Source of the DNA: Paenibacillus silvae
GTDB taxonomy: Bacteria; Bacillota; Bacilli; Paenibacillales; Paenibacillaceae
Assembly: GCF_014639235.1 (NCBI RefSeq)
Contig: NZ_BMFU01000016.1
Location: 39,043 to 103,042, forward strand
DNA length: 64,000 bases
Direction of reading: 5' to 3'
The position numbers and the translations under genes were made by a program. Of this stretch, positions 53,593 to 62,380 are shown piece by piece; the stretch's first letter is position 1; each line of letters opens with the position of its first letter. The notes under the pieces were generated by a model that was given only the letters and a program-made list of their open reading frames with translations, was not told where the DNA came from and did no database searches.

Positions 53593-54012
53593 GTCTTAAA
53601 TCTCCCTTTTCGTTAGCTTAGATGAGGTTTTACAAAAAAGGGGGTCCCCTTTTACCAAAAACCCGATGTTCATATAATGACAAAAAACGAGAAAATACCG
53701 CTTCTTCGTCAATTAAACCATACTTTACTCCATAAAACACGCATTTTCTTCTGAAAGCGCTTTATTGTAACCGTTTACATTGAGATGAGTACAATTTTAA
53801 CGATTTTTTTCGTCAAAATATTATAATATATTTCATAATGGGTAAAATATGTTTGTTATCTCTGGCCTGGATTTTCATTAACGATGGTTCAGGATACTTA
53901 ATAAACAAAAATGTTGATTAATTATCCCGAATGCGGTTTAATAATAGAGGCAAGGGTATTATTACATATGTACCTTAACAACCAACAACAAAATCTCAGG
54001 AGGTATTTCACT
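53593..54012. promoter_or_regulatory. Divergent gap between GNAT gene and sodA with two cre-like boxes
   Basis: No gene. TGTAACCGTTTACA at 53766-53779 matches the cre consensus at every fixed position and is a near-perfect palindrome. A weaker cre-like TGAAAGCGCTTTAT lies directly before it at 53752-53765. The sodA ribosome site AGGAGG is at about 53998-54004. The rest is A/T-rich and probably holds the sodA promoter. Confidence 0.6.
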
Positions 54013-54624
54013 ATGGCTTTTCAATTACCAGCACTTCCTTACGCTAACGATGCACTGGAACCACATATCGATGCACAAACGATGGAAATCCACCACGATC
54101 GCCATCACAACACTTACGTAACTAACTTGAACGCAGCTCTGGAAAGCGCTCCTGAACTGCAAAACAAAAGCTTGGAAGATCTGATTGCTAACCTGGACAG
54201 CGTACCGGAAAGCATCCGCACAGCGGTTCGCAACAACGGTGGCGGACATGCCAACCACAGCTTGTTCTGGGAAATCATTGGACCAAACGGCGGCGGCGCA
54301 CCTACAGGTGACATCGCAGCAGCGATCGACAGCGAACTGGGCGGCTTTGACAAGTTCAAAGAAGACTTCGCTAAAGCAGCAACTACTCGTTTCGGTTCCG
54401 GCTGGGCATGGCTCGTTGTAGGCAAAGATGGCAAATTGTCCATCACTAGCACGCCTAACCAAGACAGTCCGCTCTTCGAAGGTCTGACTCCGGTTTTGGG
54501 TCTGGACGTATGGGAGCACGCTTACTACCTGAAATATCAAAACAAACGCCCTGATTACATCTCCGCTTTCTGGAACGTAATCAACTGGGATGAAGTGAAC
54601 AAACGTTACGCTGCAGCAAAATAA
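54013..54624 (+). CDS. sodA: Superoxide dismutase (Mn/Fe), SodA
   Basis: Standard cytoplasmic SOD of 203 residues. All metal ligands are present: H27, H82, D165 and H169. GGGHANHSLFW and DVWEHAYYLKYQN are typical of the Mn/Fe family; bacillus relatives use Mn. The ATG at 54013 has AGGAGG 9 bases upstream; a start 34 codons earlier lies before that site. A strong terminator follows. Codon use looks optimised (many GAA, CGC, GGT), as expected of a highly expressed gene. Confidence 0.96.
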   Translation: MAFQLPALPYANDALEPHIDAQTMEIHHDRHHNTYVTNLNAALESAPELQNKSLEDLIANLDSVPESIRTAVRNNGGGHANHSLFWEIIGPNGGGAPTGDIAAAIDSELGGFDKFKEDFAKAATTRFGSGWAWLVVGKDGKLSITSTPNQDSPLFEGLTPVLGLDVWEHAYYLKYQNKRPDYISAFWNVINWDEVNKRYAAAK

Positions 54625-54640
54625 TTGCTGTTCAGATAGA

Positions 54641-54682
54641 AGAGCCTGCATCGGTCCTTTAGGATCAATGCAGGCTCTTTTT
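54641..54682 (+). terminator. Intrinsic terminator after sodA
   Basis: AGAGCCTGCAT at 54641-54651 pairs with ATGCAGGCTCT at 54668-54678, followed by T residues. Confidence 0.93.
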
Positions 54683-54946
54683 GATCTATGCCGGGCAGCG
54701 TTGGGCTGACATACTGGGATACGTCTGGGCAGGGAGTGGCAAGCGCGTCGGCGCAGGAGGTGCTTGGTCCGCACCACGAACACGCGCGATTACGATGCTT
54801 TTTTTGAACATCTGTAAGTTATACTCCAACGCTGAATGCCCGACATCCCTATAATACGCAGCAGACCGCAACCTCTCTCTCCACCCTCTCCTTCTAGTTT
54901 ACATACGTGATACCTCCACGGGACCTCCACATCATCTTCCGCTGCG

Positions 54947-55141
54947 CTAACGATTCCTAGGAACGCTATTTGCCCGTTTTTCGGCCTTTCAAAATTCTAA
55001 CGATCTCCAGAAACGCTATTCACCCATTTTTGGCTCTAAAATGCTCCTGATGAGCAATTTTGAACCAAATAACGTCTCTCAGAATCGTTAAAATTCCGAA
55101 CCCCAATATTTCAGCGAAATAAGGTGTCTGGGAATCGTTAG
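54947..55141. repeat. 195-bp inverted-core element, copy 5
   Basis: Cores at 54947-54971, 54997-55021 (forward), 55067-55091 and 55117-55141 (inverted). Spacing is identical to the other 195-bp copies. Confidence 0.9.
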
Positions 55142-55292
55142 CGCTGACCAACTTAGGATATTTTGCCCAATACAGCCTGTCCATCCATTTGCTTTACTTA
55201 GTTACTTTCACACCCAACTCACTCGCAAACTGTACTGATTACTCGCCTACTGTGACTCCTTTGCACATCAGAGCACGCAGAGTAAAATTCCT

Positions 55293-56005
55293 TGGTTACT
55301 TTTTGTACTTTTGCTCGTTCGTATATCCTATCGTTTTATTCGCAGACCGCAGCATACTTGCATACTTCCTTAGTTGCATTTTCACCGCAAATTACACACG
55401 GAGTATAATTCGTCTTGGTTACTTTTGTACTGTCACTCGTTCGCATACGCTATCGCTTATTCGCACACCGCGGCTTACTTGCATACTTCCTTGGTTGCAT
55501 CCTCACCGGGAATCACACACGGAGTATAATTCACTGGTTACTTTTGTACTGTCACTCGTTCGCATACCTCAGCTTACTTGCATACTTCATTAGTTACATT
55601 CCCACTGCGAATCACACACGAATTATAACCCCTTGGTTGCTTGGGTTCTGTCAATCGTACGCTATCGCTTATTCGCACACCGCAGCATAATTGCATACTT
55701 CATGAGTTGCATCCTCACCGCCAATCACACGCGGAGTAAAATTCCTTGGTTACTTTTTGTGCTGTCGCTCGTTCGCATACCCTACCGTTTTTTCGCATAC
55801 CCCGCATGTTTGCATACTTCATGAGTTACATTTTCTCCGCGAATCACATGCGGAGTATCGTTGCGACGGCACAGGTCGGGCCGCAGCGGCTGGGAATTCC
55901 TTGGTTACTTTTGTACTGTCACCCGTTCGCATCCACTATCGTTTATTCGCAGACCGCAGCAGATTTACGCACCGCAGCTCTTGTATACTTCATTAGTTGC
56001 ATTCT
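55293..56005 (+). repeat. Degenerate tandem array, about 6 units of 100-155 bp
   Basis: Each unit runs from TTGGTTACTTTTGTACTGTC through CTCGTTCGCATA and TTGCATACTTCATTAGTTGC to CACACGGAGTA. Most units keep a short hairpin, for example CTCCGC-N9-GCGGAG near 55835. One unit has gained about 35 bp of GC-rich sequence (near 55862-55895). The array ends at the last codons of mutY on the other strand. Confidence 0.85.
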
Positions 56006-56007
56006 CA

Positions 56008-57405
56008 TTATTCGGCTAATTCATCATAAGCCCCGGCGAAATAATTGCGAAGCAACTTTAGAAAGACGTTTGGAAAAGCCAGCTTCTCCATGTCTTCCGG
56101 GCCGATCCATTGATATGTGAGGCCGTCGCCTTTGCCTGTCAGCACTTCCTGTGACGCGTTAGCGGTGGTGGAGGCTGACAACGGCTTATTATGTTCAAGG
56201 AGTGAGCCTGATTGGCTCTCCGTGTAGGCTGTGCCTGGTGCTGATACATCTGCCGCTGCAGAAGTAAGCTCAGCATCCGCTTTGGGTTCAGCGGAGATTT
56301 GCAACTGTCCAGTAACAGCAGCCGCTGAACTTGCCTGTGACGCCGCCTGTGCATCGTAGGCGGCCCTTGCTTCCGCGGCGATCAGCGGAAGCTCACTGCC
56401 CAGGTCCTGCTCGGTGCACTTGTACACCTGCAGGCTCCAAACAATATGGCTGAACACATGCTCCGCATGGGTAGCCAGCCCTTCCGGGCGGGCAGCGAAG
56501 CCTTCCGCCCACAGACTGCCGGCCAGCAGCGCCATGGCCGGCTCATCCGCCAGCGGCGCTGCCGCCTTACCCGCTGCGGCAGGCGCCGCCAGCACATGCG
56601 GCAGCTCCCACATCCGGGCCAACAGGCCCGTCTCCGGGCGCTGGCGCACAAGCACACGGCCGCGATGGGCACCGCTGCCTTCCACCAGGGCAACCAGCCG
56701 CTGCTCAGGACGCGGCGGCTTGGCTTTGGTCTTGACCGGCAGTGTAAGCTCTCTTCCGGCAATTCTGCCGGAGCATTGCTCCATCACCGGGCAAGTCAAG
56801 CAGTGCGGCGCTTTAGGTGTACACACCAGCGCCCCAAGCTCCATCAGCGCCTGATTGAAATCACGCGCCCGCCCTTCAGGAATGAGCTCTGTCGCGAGCT
56901 CCTCCATCAACACCCGGGTGCTGCCCTTCATAATATCCTCATCAATGAGGAAATAACGGGATAACACCCGCATAACATTGCCATCCACCGCTGGCTGCGG
57001 CTGGTTGAAGGCAATGCTGAGAATGGCCCCGGCAGTATACGGGCCGACCCCTTTTAACGCAAATACACTCTGCTTGTCCTGCGGCATCTCTCCCCCGTGC
57101 AGCTCCATAACCTGCTGTGCAGCTGCCTGAAGATTACGTGCACGGGAATAATAGCCGAGTCCTTCCCAGTTTTTCAGCACCTCTTCCTCCGGCGCTTCTG
57201 CAAGTGCCTGCACAGTCGGAAAATTCGTAATAAAACGGTTAAAATACGGGATCACCGTATCCACCCTTGTCTGCTGCAGCATAATCTCGGAAACCCATGT
57301 AAAATACGGATTATTGTGGCGACGCCACGGCAAATCCCGGCGATTGATCATATACCAATCCAGCAGATTCACACTGAAATGACGTTTCTGTTCTTGTAAA
57401 CCCAT
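56008..57405 (-). CDS. mutY: A/G-specific adenine glycosylase MutY
   Basis: Removes adenine mispaired with 8-oxoguanine. It has 465 residues, about 100 more than usual. Catalytic residues E40 (SEIMLQQTR) and D141 (PAVDGNVMRV) are present, with a helix-hairpin-helix at LKGVGPYTAGA and the 4Fe-4S ligands C195, C202, C205 and C211. The C-terminal NUDIX-like domain that reads 8-oxoG is interrupted by an Ala/Ser/Thr-rich stretch at about 344-427, then resumes with YQWIGPEDMEKLAFPN. The ATG at 57405 is preceded by AAAGGAAG. Confidence 0.94.
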   Translation of the reverse strand: MGLQEQKRHFSVNLLDWYMINRRDLPWRRHNNPYFTWVSEIMLQQTRVDTVIPYFNRFITNFPTVQALAEAPEEEVLKNWEGLGYYSRARNLQAAAQQVMELHGGEMPQDKQSVFALKGVGPYTAGAILSIAFNQPQPAVDGNVMRVLSRYFLIDEDIMKGSTRVLMEELATELIPEGRARDFNQALMELGALVCTPKAPHCLTCPVMEQCSGRIAGRELTLPVKTKAKPPRPEQRLVALVEGSGAHRGRVLVRQRPETGLLARMWELPHVLAAPAAAGKAAAPLADEPAMALLAGSLWAEGFAARPEGLATHAEHVFSHIVWSLQVYKCTEQDLGSELPLIAAEARAAYDAQAASQASSAAAVTGQLQISAEPKADAELTSAAADVSAPGTAYTESQSGSLLEHNKPLSASTTANASQEVLTGKGDGLTYQWIGPEDMEKLAFPNVFLKLLRNYFAGAYDELAE

Positions 57406-57655
57406 AACTTCTTCCTTTCCTCTATCCACGATTCATCCCAAATAACGACTGCATTATCAATGAGCAATGACTCAGTGATACACCATCTTGCACGATCGAT
57501 AAGAACAAGCCTGGCTTTTATCAAGCACATCATCATGTGCTTTACGCATCCTGCATGCCAAGCAACAGGGTAAGACATAAATTCGCTACACCCCTTGCTA
57601 TAACAAGCTATTCATCATTTGTCCCCATCCCTATAACGTGTCTCCATCCCTATCA

Positions 57656-58048
57656 CTACACCTGCTCCACAATGGCAAATGCTGCAGCCAGTTCTGTCTG
57701 ATGTGTGATGCTGAGATGAATTTCATACTGTTTATCATAAGGAAGCTGCAATCGCTCCCAGGCTTCGCTGGTCAACGAAGCAACAGGACGGCCGGATGCA
57801 TCAGGCAGCACTTCAATATCCGTAAAACTCATAACAGCCCCGATCCCGCAGCCAAACGCCTTGGACACGGCTTCTTTAGCCGCAAAACGACCCGAAACAA
57901 ACTCGGCCATCCGTTTGCCGCGATGAGCTGCAATATCACGTTCAGCCGGGGTCAAAATACGCTTCATAAATGCCTCACCATGCCGGCCAGACAGCAGTTT
58001 CCGCATCCGTCCAATCTCTAATATATCGTTGCCGATGCCATATATCAC
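57656..58048 (-). CDS. acpS: Holo-[acyl-carrier-protein] synthase
   Basis: Transfers phosphopantetheine from CoA to acyl carrier protein. It has 130 residues, the usual size. Mg-binding residues are D8 in GIGNDILEIGRM and E59 in FAAKEAVSKAFG. LSITHQTELAAAFAIVE at the end matches the family LSHxxxxAxAxV motif. The GTG start has GGGTGA upstream, which is weak. Neighbours are mutY about 250 bp downstream and a repeat region upstream. The 250-bp gap between it and mutY holds nothing recognisable. Confidence 0.94.
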   Translation of the reverse strand: MIYGIGNDILEIGRMRKLLSGRHGEAFMKRILTPAERDIAAHRGKRMAEFVSGRFAAKEAVSKAFGCGIGAVMSFTDIEVLPDASGRPVASLTSEAWERLQLPYDKQYEIHLSITHQTELAAAFAIVEQV

Positions 58049-58116
58049 AATGCTTCACCCGCTTAATTGTTTAGGCTGTTTAAAAATAATTGTCCTATCC
58101 TATCATTGCGAAACTT

Positions 58117-58558
58117 CTAGATAAGTTAAACTAAAGAGTGTACACAATCCACCCCAATATACTCATCAATCCAGGCACATTAGTCAAATATCGTGCATCG
58201 CTCATGGCAAGTGCAAGTCCTGCCACCCTCTACTGCAAGCGCTAACGATCAGGAGAAGCCTTATTTCGGCATATTCGTGCTTTGGAAAATTCTAACGATC
58301 CCGAGAGACGCTATTGTGCTGAAATCAGCTTGATCAGGCTTCTTTTTCAGGATTTCGAATGGAATAAGCTTTCTGAGGATCGTTAGATTTCAAATGTCCC
58401 CGATTCAGGGAAAATAAGCTCTATGGGGATCGTTAGCCTTCCCTCTTCGACTTAAACAGCCTGCCAAGGCTGGTACCTTGCCCCATTACAGCGATCTTTG
58501 ACGATCATGGATCGTTGTTAAGCGGCATAATGTCGTTTCTTTAGTTCAATTTATATAG
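58117..58558. repeat. Possible MITE-like element, copy 4, with nested insertion
   Basis: CTAGATAAGTTAAACTA at 58117-58133 and TAGTTCAATTTATATAG at 58542-58558 are degenerate inverted copies of the family ends. CACAATCCACCCC follows the left end, as in the other copies (CACAGTCCACTCC). The interior differs and contains the 195-bp element at 58242-58436. Confidence 0.55.
58242..58436. repeat. 195-bp inverted-core element, copy 6
   Basis: Cores at 58242-58266, 58292-58316 (forward), 58362-58386 and 58412-58436 (inverted). Spacing is identical to the other 195-bp copies. Confidence 0.9.
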
Positions 58559-58638
58559 AGCATATATTCCAAACTTTCTGATCGAATCCTTCGAACCTTT
58601 CCGAACACGTATTCTATTGTAGCAGGAGGCGTGCAGGG

Positions 58639-58839
58639 ATGCGAGTTTCCATTTTGCAAATATCCAATTTCCCCAAAAAAAGCAAAAAGAGCCGCTGCCC
58701 GAGGCATGACTCCTTTTTCAACAGAAACATATTACACATGTCTCCGCTCTTGGAACATATCGTTTTGGTGCACATGTATTCGATGCACATGGTTAGGATT
58801 ACAGCTGATACATGCCACTTCAACATTTATGGCAGCTGA
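58639..58839 (+). CDS. Doubtful small ORF (66 aa)
   Basis: Not recognised. Its only support is a GGAGG site 9 bases before the ATG. The translation starts MRVSILQISNFPKKSKKSR and is rich in His, Met and Ser, without a clear domain. Codon use does not look like that of the neighbouring genes. It could be chance. Confidence 0.25.
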   Translation: MRVSILQISNFPKKSKKSRCPRHDSFFNRNILHMSPLLEHIVLVHMYSMHMVRITADTCHFNIYGS

Positions 58840-58855
58840 CCAGCCTTCACCCGGA

Positions 58856-59665
58856 TTAGATACCAGGAATGGCATTACGCTTGTGATGTGTACGTTTGTA
58901 AAAGGCTTCCAGGCGCTCTTGCGCGGCAGGGTCGATCTGCTTGCCTTCAAGGTAATCGCTGTTTGCTTCGTATGAAATACCCAGCTCATCCTCATCGGTT
59001 TGACCTTCCCATAGTCCGGCAGAAGGAGCCTTGTCCAGAATGGATTGCGGAACCTTCAAATAAGCAGCAAGCTGACGCACCTGACGTTTGTTCAACGTGC
59101 TTAGCGGTGTGATATCTACAGCTCCATCGCCCCATTTGGTATAGAAGCCTGTAATCGCTTCGGACGCATGATCTGTACCTACAACAAGCAGATTTTCTTC
59201 AAAAGAAAGTGCATATTGCATCACCATACGTGTTCTCGCTTTTACATTGCCCTTGCCCTGATGCGTCATATGACGCGGACTGCCCAGAGACTTGAAGCCC
59301 TGCTCCACTTCCAGCGCAATCTCATTCACGGCATCTTCAATATTGGTCTCGACCACGTATTTCAGATCAAATGCTTTGGCTACAGCGTAGCTGTCCTGAA
59401 TATCCGCTTGCTCTCCATAAGGCTGGAATACACCAAGCGTTTTGTACTCTTGATTGTTCTCTGCAGTAAGCTCGTCCGTAGCCTGTTTGCACAGCGCTGC
59501 AGCGACTGCACTATCGATTCCGCCACTGATTGCGATCAGCAGCCCTTTGGTACCGGAATTTTTCACATACGTTTTCAAAAAGTCTACACGCTTGCGTACT
59601 TCCTCGGCCTCATCAATGCTTGGTTTAACCTTCAATTCAGCGATGATCTGTTGTTGCAAACTCAT
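58856..59665 (-). CDS. nadE: NH3-dependent NAD+ synthetase
   Basis: Final step of NAD synthesis: amidates nicotinic acid adenine dinucleotide with ammonia and ATP. It has 269 residues, the short bacterial form without a glutaminase domain. The P-loop SGGIDSA is at 47-53; VGTDHASEAITGFYTKWGDGAVDITPL and RHMTHQGKGNVKARTRM are typical. The ATG at 59665 has GGGGTG 7 bases upstream; the ATG two codons earlier is too close to that site. Confidence 0.95.
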   Translation of the reverse strand: MSLQQQIIAELKVKPSIDEAEEVRKRVDFLKTYVKNSGTKGLLIAISGGIDSAVAAALCKQATDELTAENNQEYKTLGVFQPYGEQADIQDSYAVAKAFDLKYVVETNIEDAVNEIALEVEQGFKSLGSPRHMTHQGKGNVKARTRMVMQYALSFEENLLVVGTDHASEAITGFYTKWGDGAVDITPLSTLNKRQVRQLAAYLKVPQSILDKAPSAGLWEGQTDEDELGISYEANSDYLEGKQIDPAAQERLEAFYKRTHHKRNAIPGI

Positions 59666-59784
59666 CGTCATACACCCCGTTTCTGCATGATTAAAAATCT
59701 GGCGGCATCGTATTACTCTATAACGGAAATTTGACACCTGGCTTGAAAGGTTCGAATGGTTCAATAACCTGATCTGTCCAAAAT

Positions 59785-59826
59785 GAAACGCCCCGGCATC
59801 GGTCATCCGAAGAGCGGGGCGTTCTA
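59785..59826 (-). terminator. Intrinsic terminator after the bacilliredoxin gene
   Basis: AACGCCCCG at 59787-59795 pairs with CGGGGCGTT at 59815-59823. On the minus strand a TCATTTT tail follows. Confidence 0.85.
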
Positions 59827-59835
59827 TGGAGCGAA

Positions 59836-60270
59836 TTAACGGCAGTAGCGATCAAACGCACTTGTCAGGTCAGCCGCGATTTCCTCTGCAGAACGATCCT
59901 CCACTTGGTGACGCTCGATAAAGTGAACGAGTTCTCCGTCTTTCATCAGTGCGATGGACGGTGAGGAAGGTGGATATGGTGCAAAGAACTCACGTGCTTT
60001 TGCAGTAGCTTCCTTGTCTTGACCAGCAAATACGGTGTAAAGATGATCCGGTGTAATATCGTTCTGAAGCGCCTGAGCAACTCCTGGGCGACATTGACCA
60101 GCGGCACATCCGCATACCGAGTTAATGACAACCAGTGCTGTTCCTTTCGCATCCGGCAGGCTTGCTTCAACCTCTTCCGGTGTACGCAGTTCCTGAATTC
60201 CCAATCTAGTCAGCTCATCCCGCATTGGCTGAACCATATCTCTCATGTATTGATCAAATGACATCGACAT
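59836..60270 (-). CDS. Bacilliredoxin (BrxA/BrxB family)
   Basis: 144-residue thioredoxin-like protein that removes bacillithiol from S-bacillithiolated proteins under thiol stress. The family active site CGC is at 53-55 (NSVCGCAAGQC), with a further Cys60. The ATG at 60270 has AAGGAGTG 8 bases upstream. It stands alone with its own terminator, between the kinase and nadE. Confidence 0.94.
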   Translation of the reverse strand: MSMSFDQYMRDMVQPMRDELTRLGIQELRTPEEVEASLPDAKGTALVVINSVCGCAAGQCRPGVAQALQNDITPDHLYTVFAGQDKEATAKAREFFAPYPPSSPSIALMKDGELVHFIERHQVEDRSAEEIAADLTSAFDRYCR

Positions 60271-60492
60271 TTCAGTTTCACTCCTTATAATGGTTGTTCT
60301 ATGATCTCGCTTGTAAAATTAGAGAACGATCGTTGTGCACCCGTGAATGCGTCCATATCGAAAAAAATGGATACACGATGTGCTATTCCTATTATACATC
60401 CCCAAGCAATGAAAGCAAGATTCAGACAACACCTGCGGAACGGCTTTCTCTATCTTATTATGGCTGACTCTCTGGCAAAGTATGCTGACTCA

Positions 60493-62187
60493 CTAACGCT
60501 GAAAGGCAACTTTGAATGTCGTGCCCCGCCCTTCTTCCGATTCAACCGTAATTGTGCCATTGTGCCGTTCCACGATGCTTTGACACATGGATAATCCAAG
60601 TCCAGTTCCTTTTGCTTTGGTTGTAAAAAAAGGTTCAAACAGCTTTTCCTTCTTCACCGGCGGGATTCCAGGCCCCGTATCATGTACACATAACTCTACC
60701 TTGTCGCCATCTGTGCGTGTTTCCAGCGTAAGCACGCCCTTCTCATTCATTGCTTCCATGCCGTTACGAGCGAGATTTAGCACAACTTGTTTGATCTCTT
60801 TCGCGTTGAGATTCAGCTTGGGCACATTATGGTCCAGCATCAGCTCGATGCTTTGACCACGCAGATTCGCATCGGCCCAAAGCAGCGGACTGAGCTCATG
60901 AATAATATCATGCAATTGCGATTCTTCCTTCTCCGCAATCCGGTTTTGAGCGAGTGACAGAAAATCATTGATGATGCTGTTGGCCCGATCCAGCTCTTCC
61001 AACACGATCCGATAATAGTGGTCCAGGGATTCGGGGCTCTTTTCCTGCATTAATTGAAGAAATCCCCGGACAACTGCCATCGGATTACGCACTTCATGCG
61101 TAATGCTTGCCGCCATCTGCCCCACCAGACTCAGACGGTCTACATTATCAAGCTCGCTGCGCAGCATCTCCAGCTCTGTAATATCCTGAATGATAAGCAT
61201 CGCCCCGGAGACAATTCTCGACCCGTTTTGCGTATAAGCATAGATCGGCACCGTGCGTGACAAAAATACATGTGAGCCGTACCGAACCGTCAGCACATTC
61301 GCCTCACCATGAGCGATTGCTTGATGAATGCTGTGTTCCATTTTCTCTGCCTGCTCCTGCTCGACAAATTGACTGGCATGCTGCCCGATCAAATTATTGG
61401 CTGAAGTGCAGGGCAGCTGCTCTTTGGCAGTCTTTTTCATAATCTCATTAACAAAAATAATTCTGCCTTCCTTATCTACCGTAGCGATGGATAGAGGAAC
61501 CGCATTTAGAATCTGATGAAGCTTCTCGGTTTCCGTAATATAGTGGTGATGCACTTCAGAAAGGTGCTGCTCCATCCCGCGATAATGTTTCATTCGTTCC
61601 AGCCATAGCTGACTCAGGCTGCCCGCAACCAGTGCACCTGCCATATATCCGAGACCTGACAGGATCAAAAACGTTTGAGAAAATGCAGTATCGGAAGAAA
61701 ACGAGAGCACCCGCAACAAGCCGGACACCATGATTTCGGCAAAGATCAGTCCGATAACTGTTCTCATTTGACCGGATGATGTATTATGCTTGAATCGTTT
61801 GGCTGACAACCATACAATAGGATAGAGAAGAATACCCGTATGAAGAAAAAATCCGTACAAATTATAGGGATGTGCTATAAGAAAATAGAAGAGAATATGT
61901 AGAAGAGACAAGGCCGCGCCTATACGGGGGTTACAATAAAGAACCGCAAGCGTAACCGGGATAATGCTTAGGGATATAGGAAGGGTCTCGGTACTTTCAA
62001 ATAACGCAAACAGCAGACATAACAGCATGCTGAGCACACTCGTTACTGCAAAGCTGTAATTCACCTTATCTATATGATTATGCCGAATTACCTGCTGTTT
62101 GGAGAGCCCCAGATAAAATAAGGGAATCAAGACCACTGCCGACCCTGCCAGCAGTACTTGTAAAAGAATGTCCTTTAACGCAACCAC
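60493..62187 (-). CDS. PAS-containing sensor histidine kinase, KinB-like
   Basis: Membrane kinase of 564 residues from the chosen start. The first 200 residues form about six membrane segments. A PAS domain (about 220-335, LHQILNAVPLSIATVDKEGRIIFVN) is followed by a HisKA domain with H364 (ASITHEVRNPMAVVRGFLQLM) and an ATPase domain with LNLARNGMEAM, DTGPGIPP and GTGLGLSMCQSI. The HisKA region resembles KinB and related kinases that feed the Spo0A phosphorelay; no regulator gene is adjacent, which fits. The GTG at 62187 has GAGGAGG upstream; the ATG at 62223 has none. Confidence 0.9.
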   Translation of the reverse strand: MVALKDILLQVLLAGSAVVLIPLFYLGLSKQQVIRHNHIDKVNYSFAVTSVLSMLLCLLFALFESTETLPISLSIIPVTLAVLYCNPRIGAALSLLHILFYFLIAHPYNLYGFFLHTGILLYPIVWLSAKRFKHNTSSGQMRTVIGLIFAEIMVSGLLRVLSFSSDTAFSQTFLILSGLGYMAGALVAGSLSQLWLERMKHYRGMEQHLSEVHHHYITETEKLHQILNAVPLSIATVDKEGRIIFVNEIMKKTAKEQLPCTSANNLIGQHASQFVEQEQAEKMEHSIHQAIAHGEANVLTVRYGSHVFLSRTVPIYAYTQNGSRIVSGAMLIIQDITELEMLRSELDNVDRLSLVGQMAASITHEVRNPMAVVRGFLQLMQEKSPESLDHYYRIVLEELDRANSIINDFLSLAQNRIAEKEESQLHDIIHELSPLLWADANLRGQSIELMLDHNVPKLNLNAKEIKQVVLNLARNGMEAMNEKGVLTLETRTDGDKVELCVHDTGPGIPPVKKEKLFEPFFTTKAKGTGLGLSMCQSIVERHNGTITVESEEGRGTTFKVAFQR

Positions 62188-62380
62188 AACGTCATCTCCT
62201 CCTCGACCTGCACATTCCCTCATTAATTCTGATTAAAACATAGGCGACAGTTTATTACAATATATCCCTTTAAGCTGCAAAATAGAACACCTTATAACTC
62301 TGTCTTGTTACAGAAAAAGGCAGTGGTAGACATCGTCTATAAAAAAACAGACAAAATCAATAAAAAGAAGGTAATTATGA

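Larger units (their letters stand above)
54625..56007. other. Gene-free convergent gap of 1.4 kb
   Basis: It holds the sodA terminator, the fifth 195-bp element and a degenerate tandem array of about 700 bp that ends at the mutY stop codon. The many open frames on the plus strand are translations of the array and lack ribosome sites. Confidence 0.8.
58049..58855. other. Gap with nested repeats
   Basis: It contains terminal-repeat-like ends at 58117 and 58542 enclosing the sixth 195-bp element. A further 300 bp before the nadE stop codon hold one doubtful 66-residue ORF (58639-58839). Confidence 0.65.

Noticed and set aside
55189..56120. Several open frames on the plus strand in the gap after sodA
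   Set aside because: They are translations of the degenerate tandem array, with repeated peptide fragments and no ribosome sites.
57369..57578. 69-residue open frame upstream of mutY
   Set aside because: No ribosome site and it overlaps the mutY start region; the peptide has no recognisable pattern.
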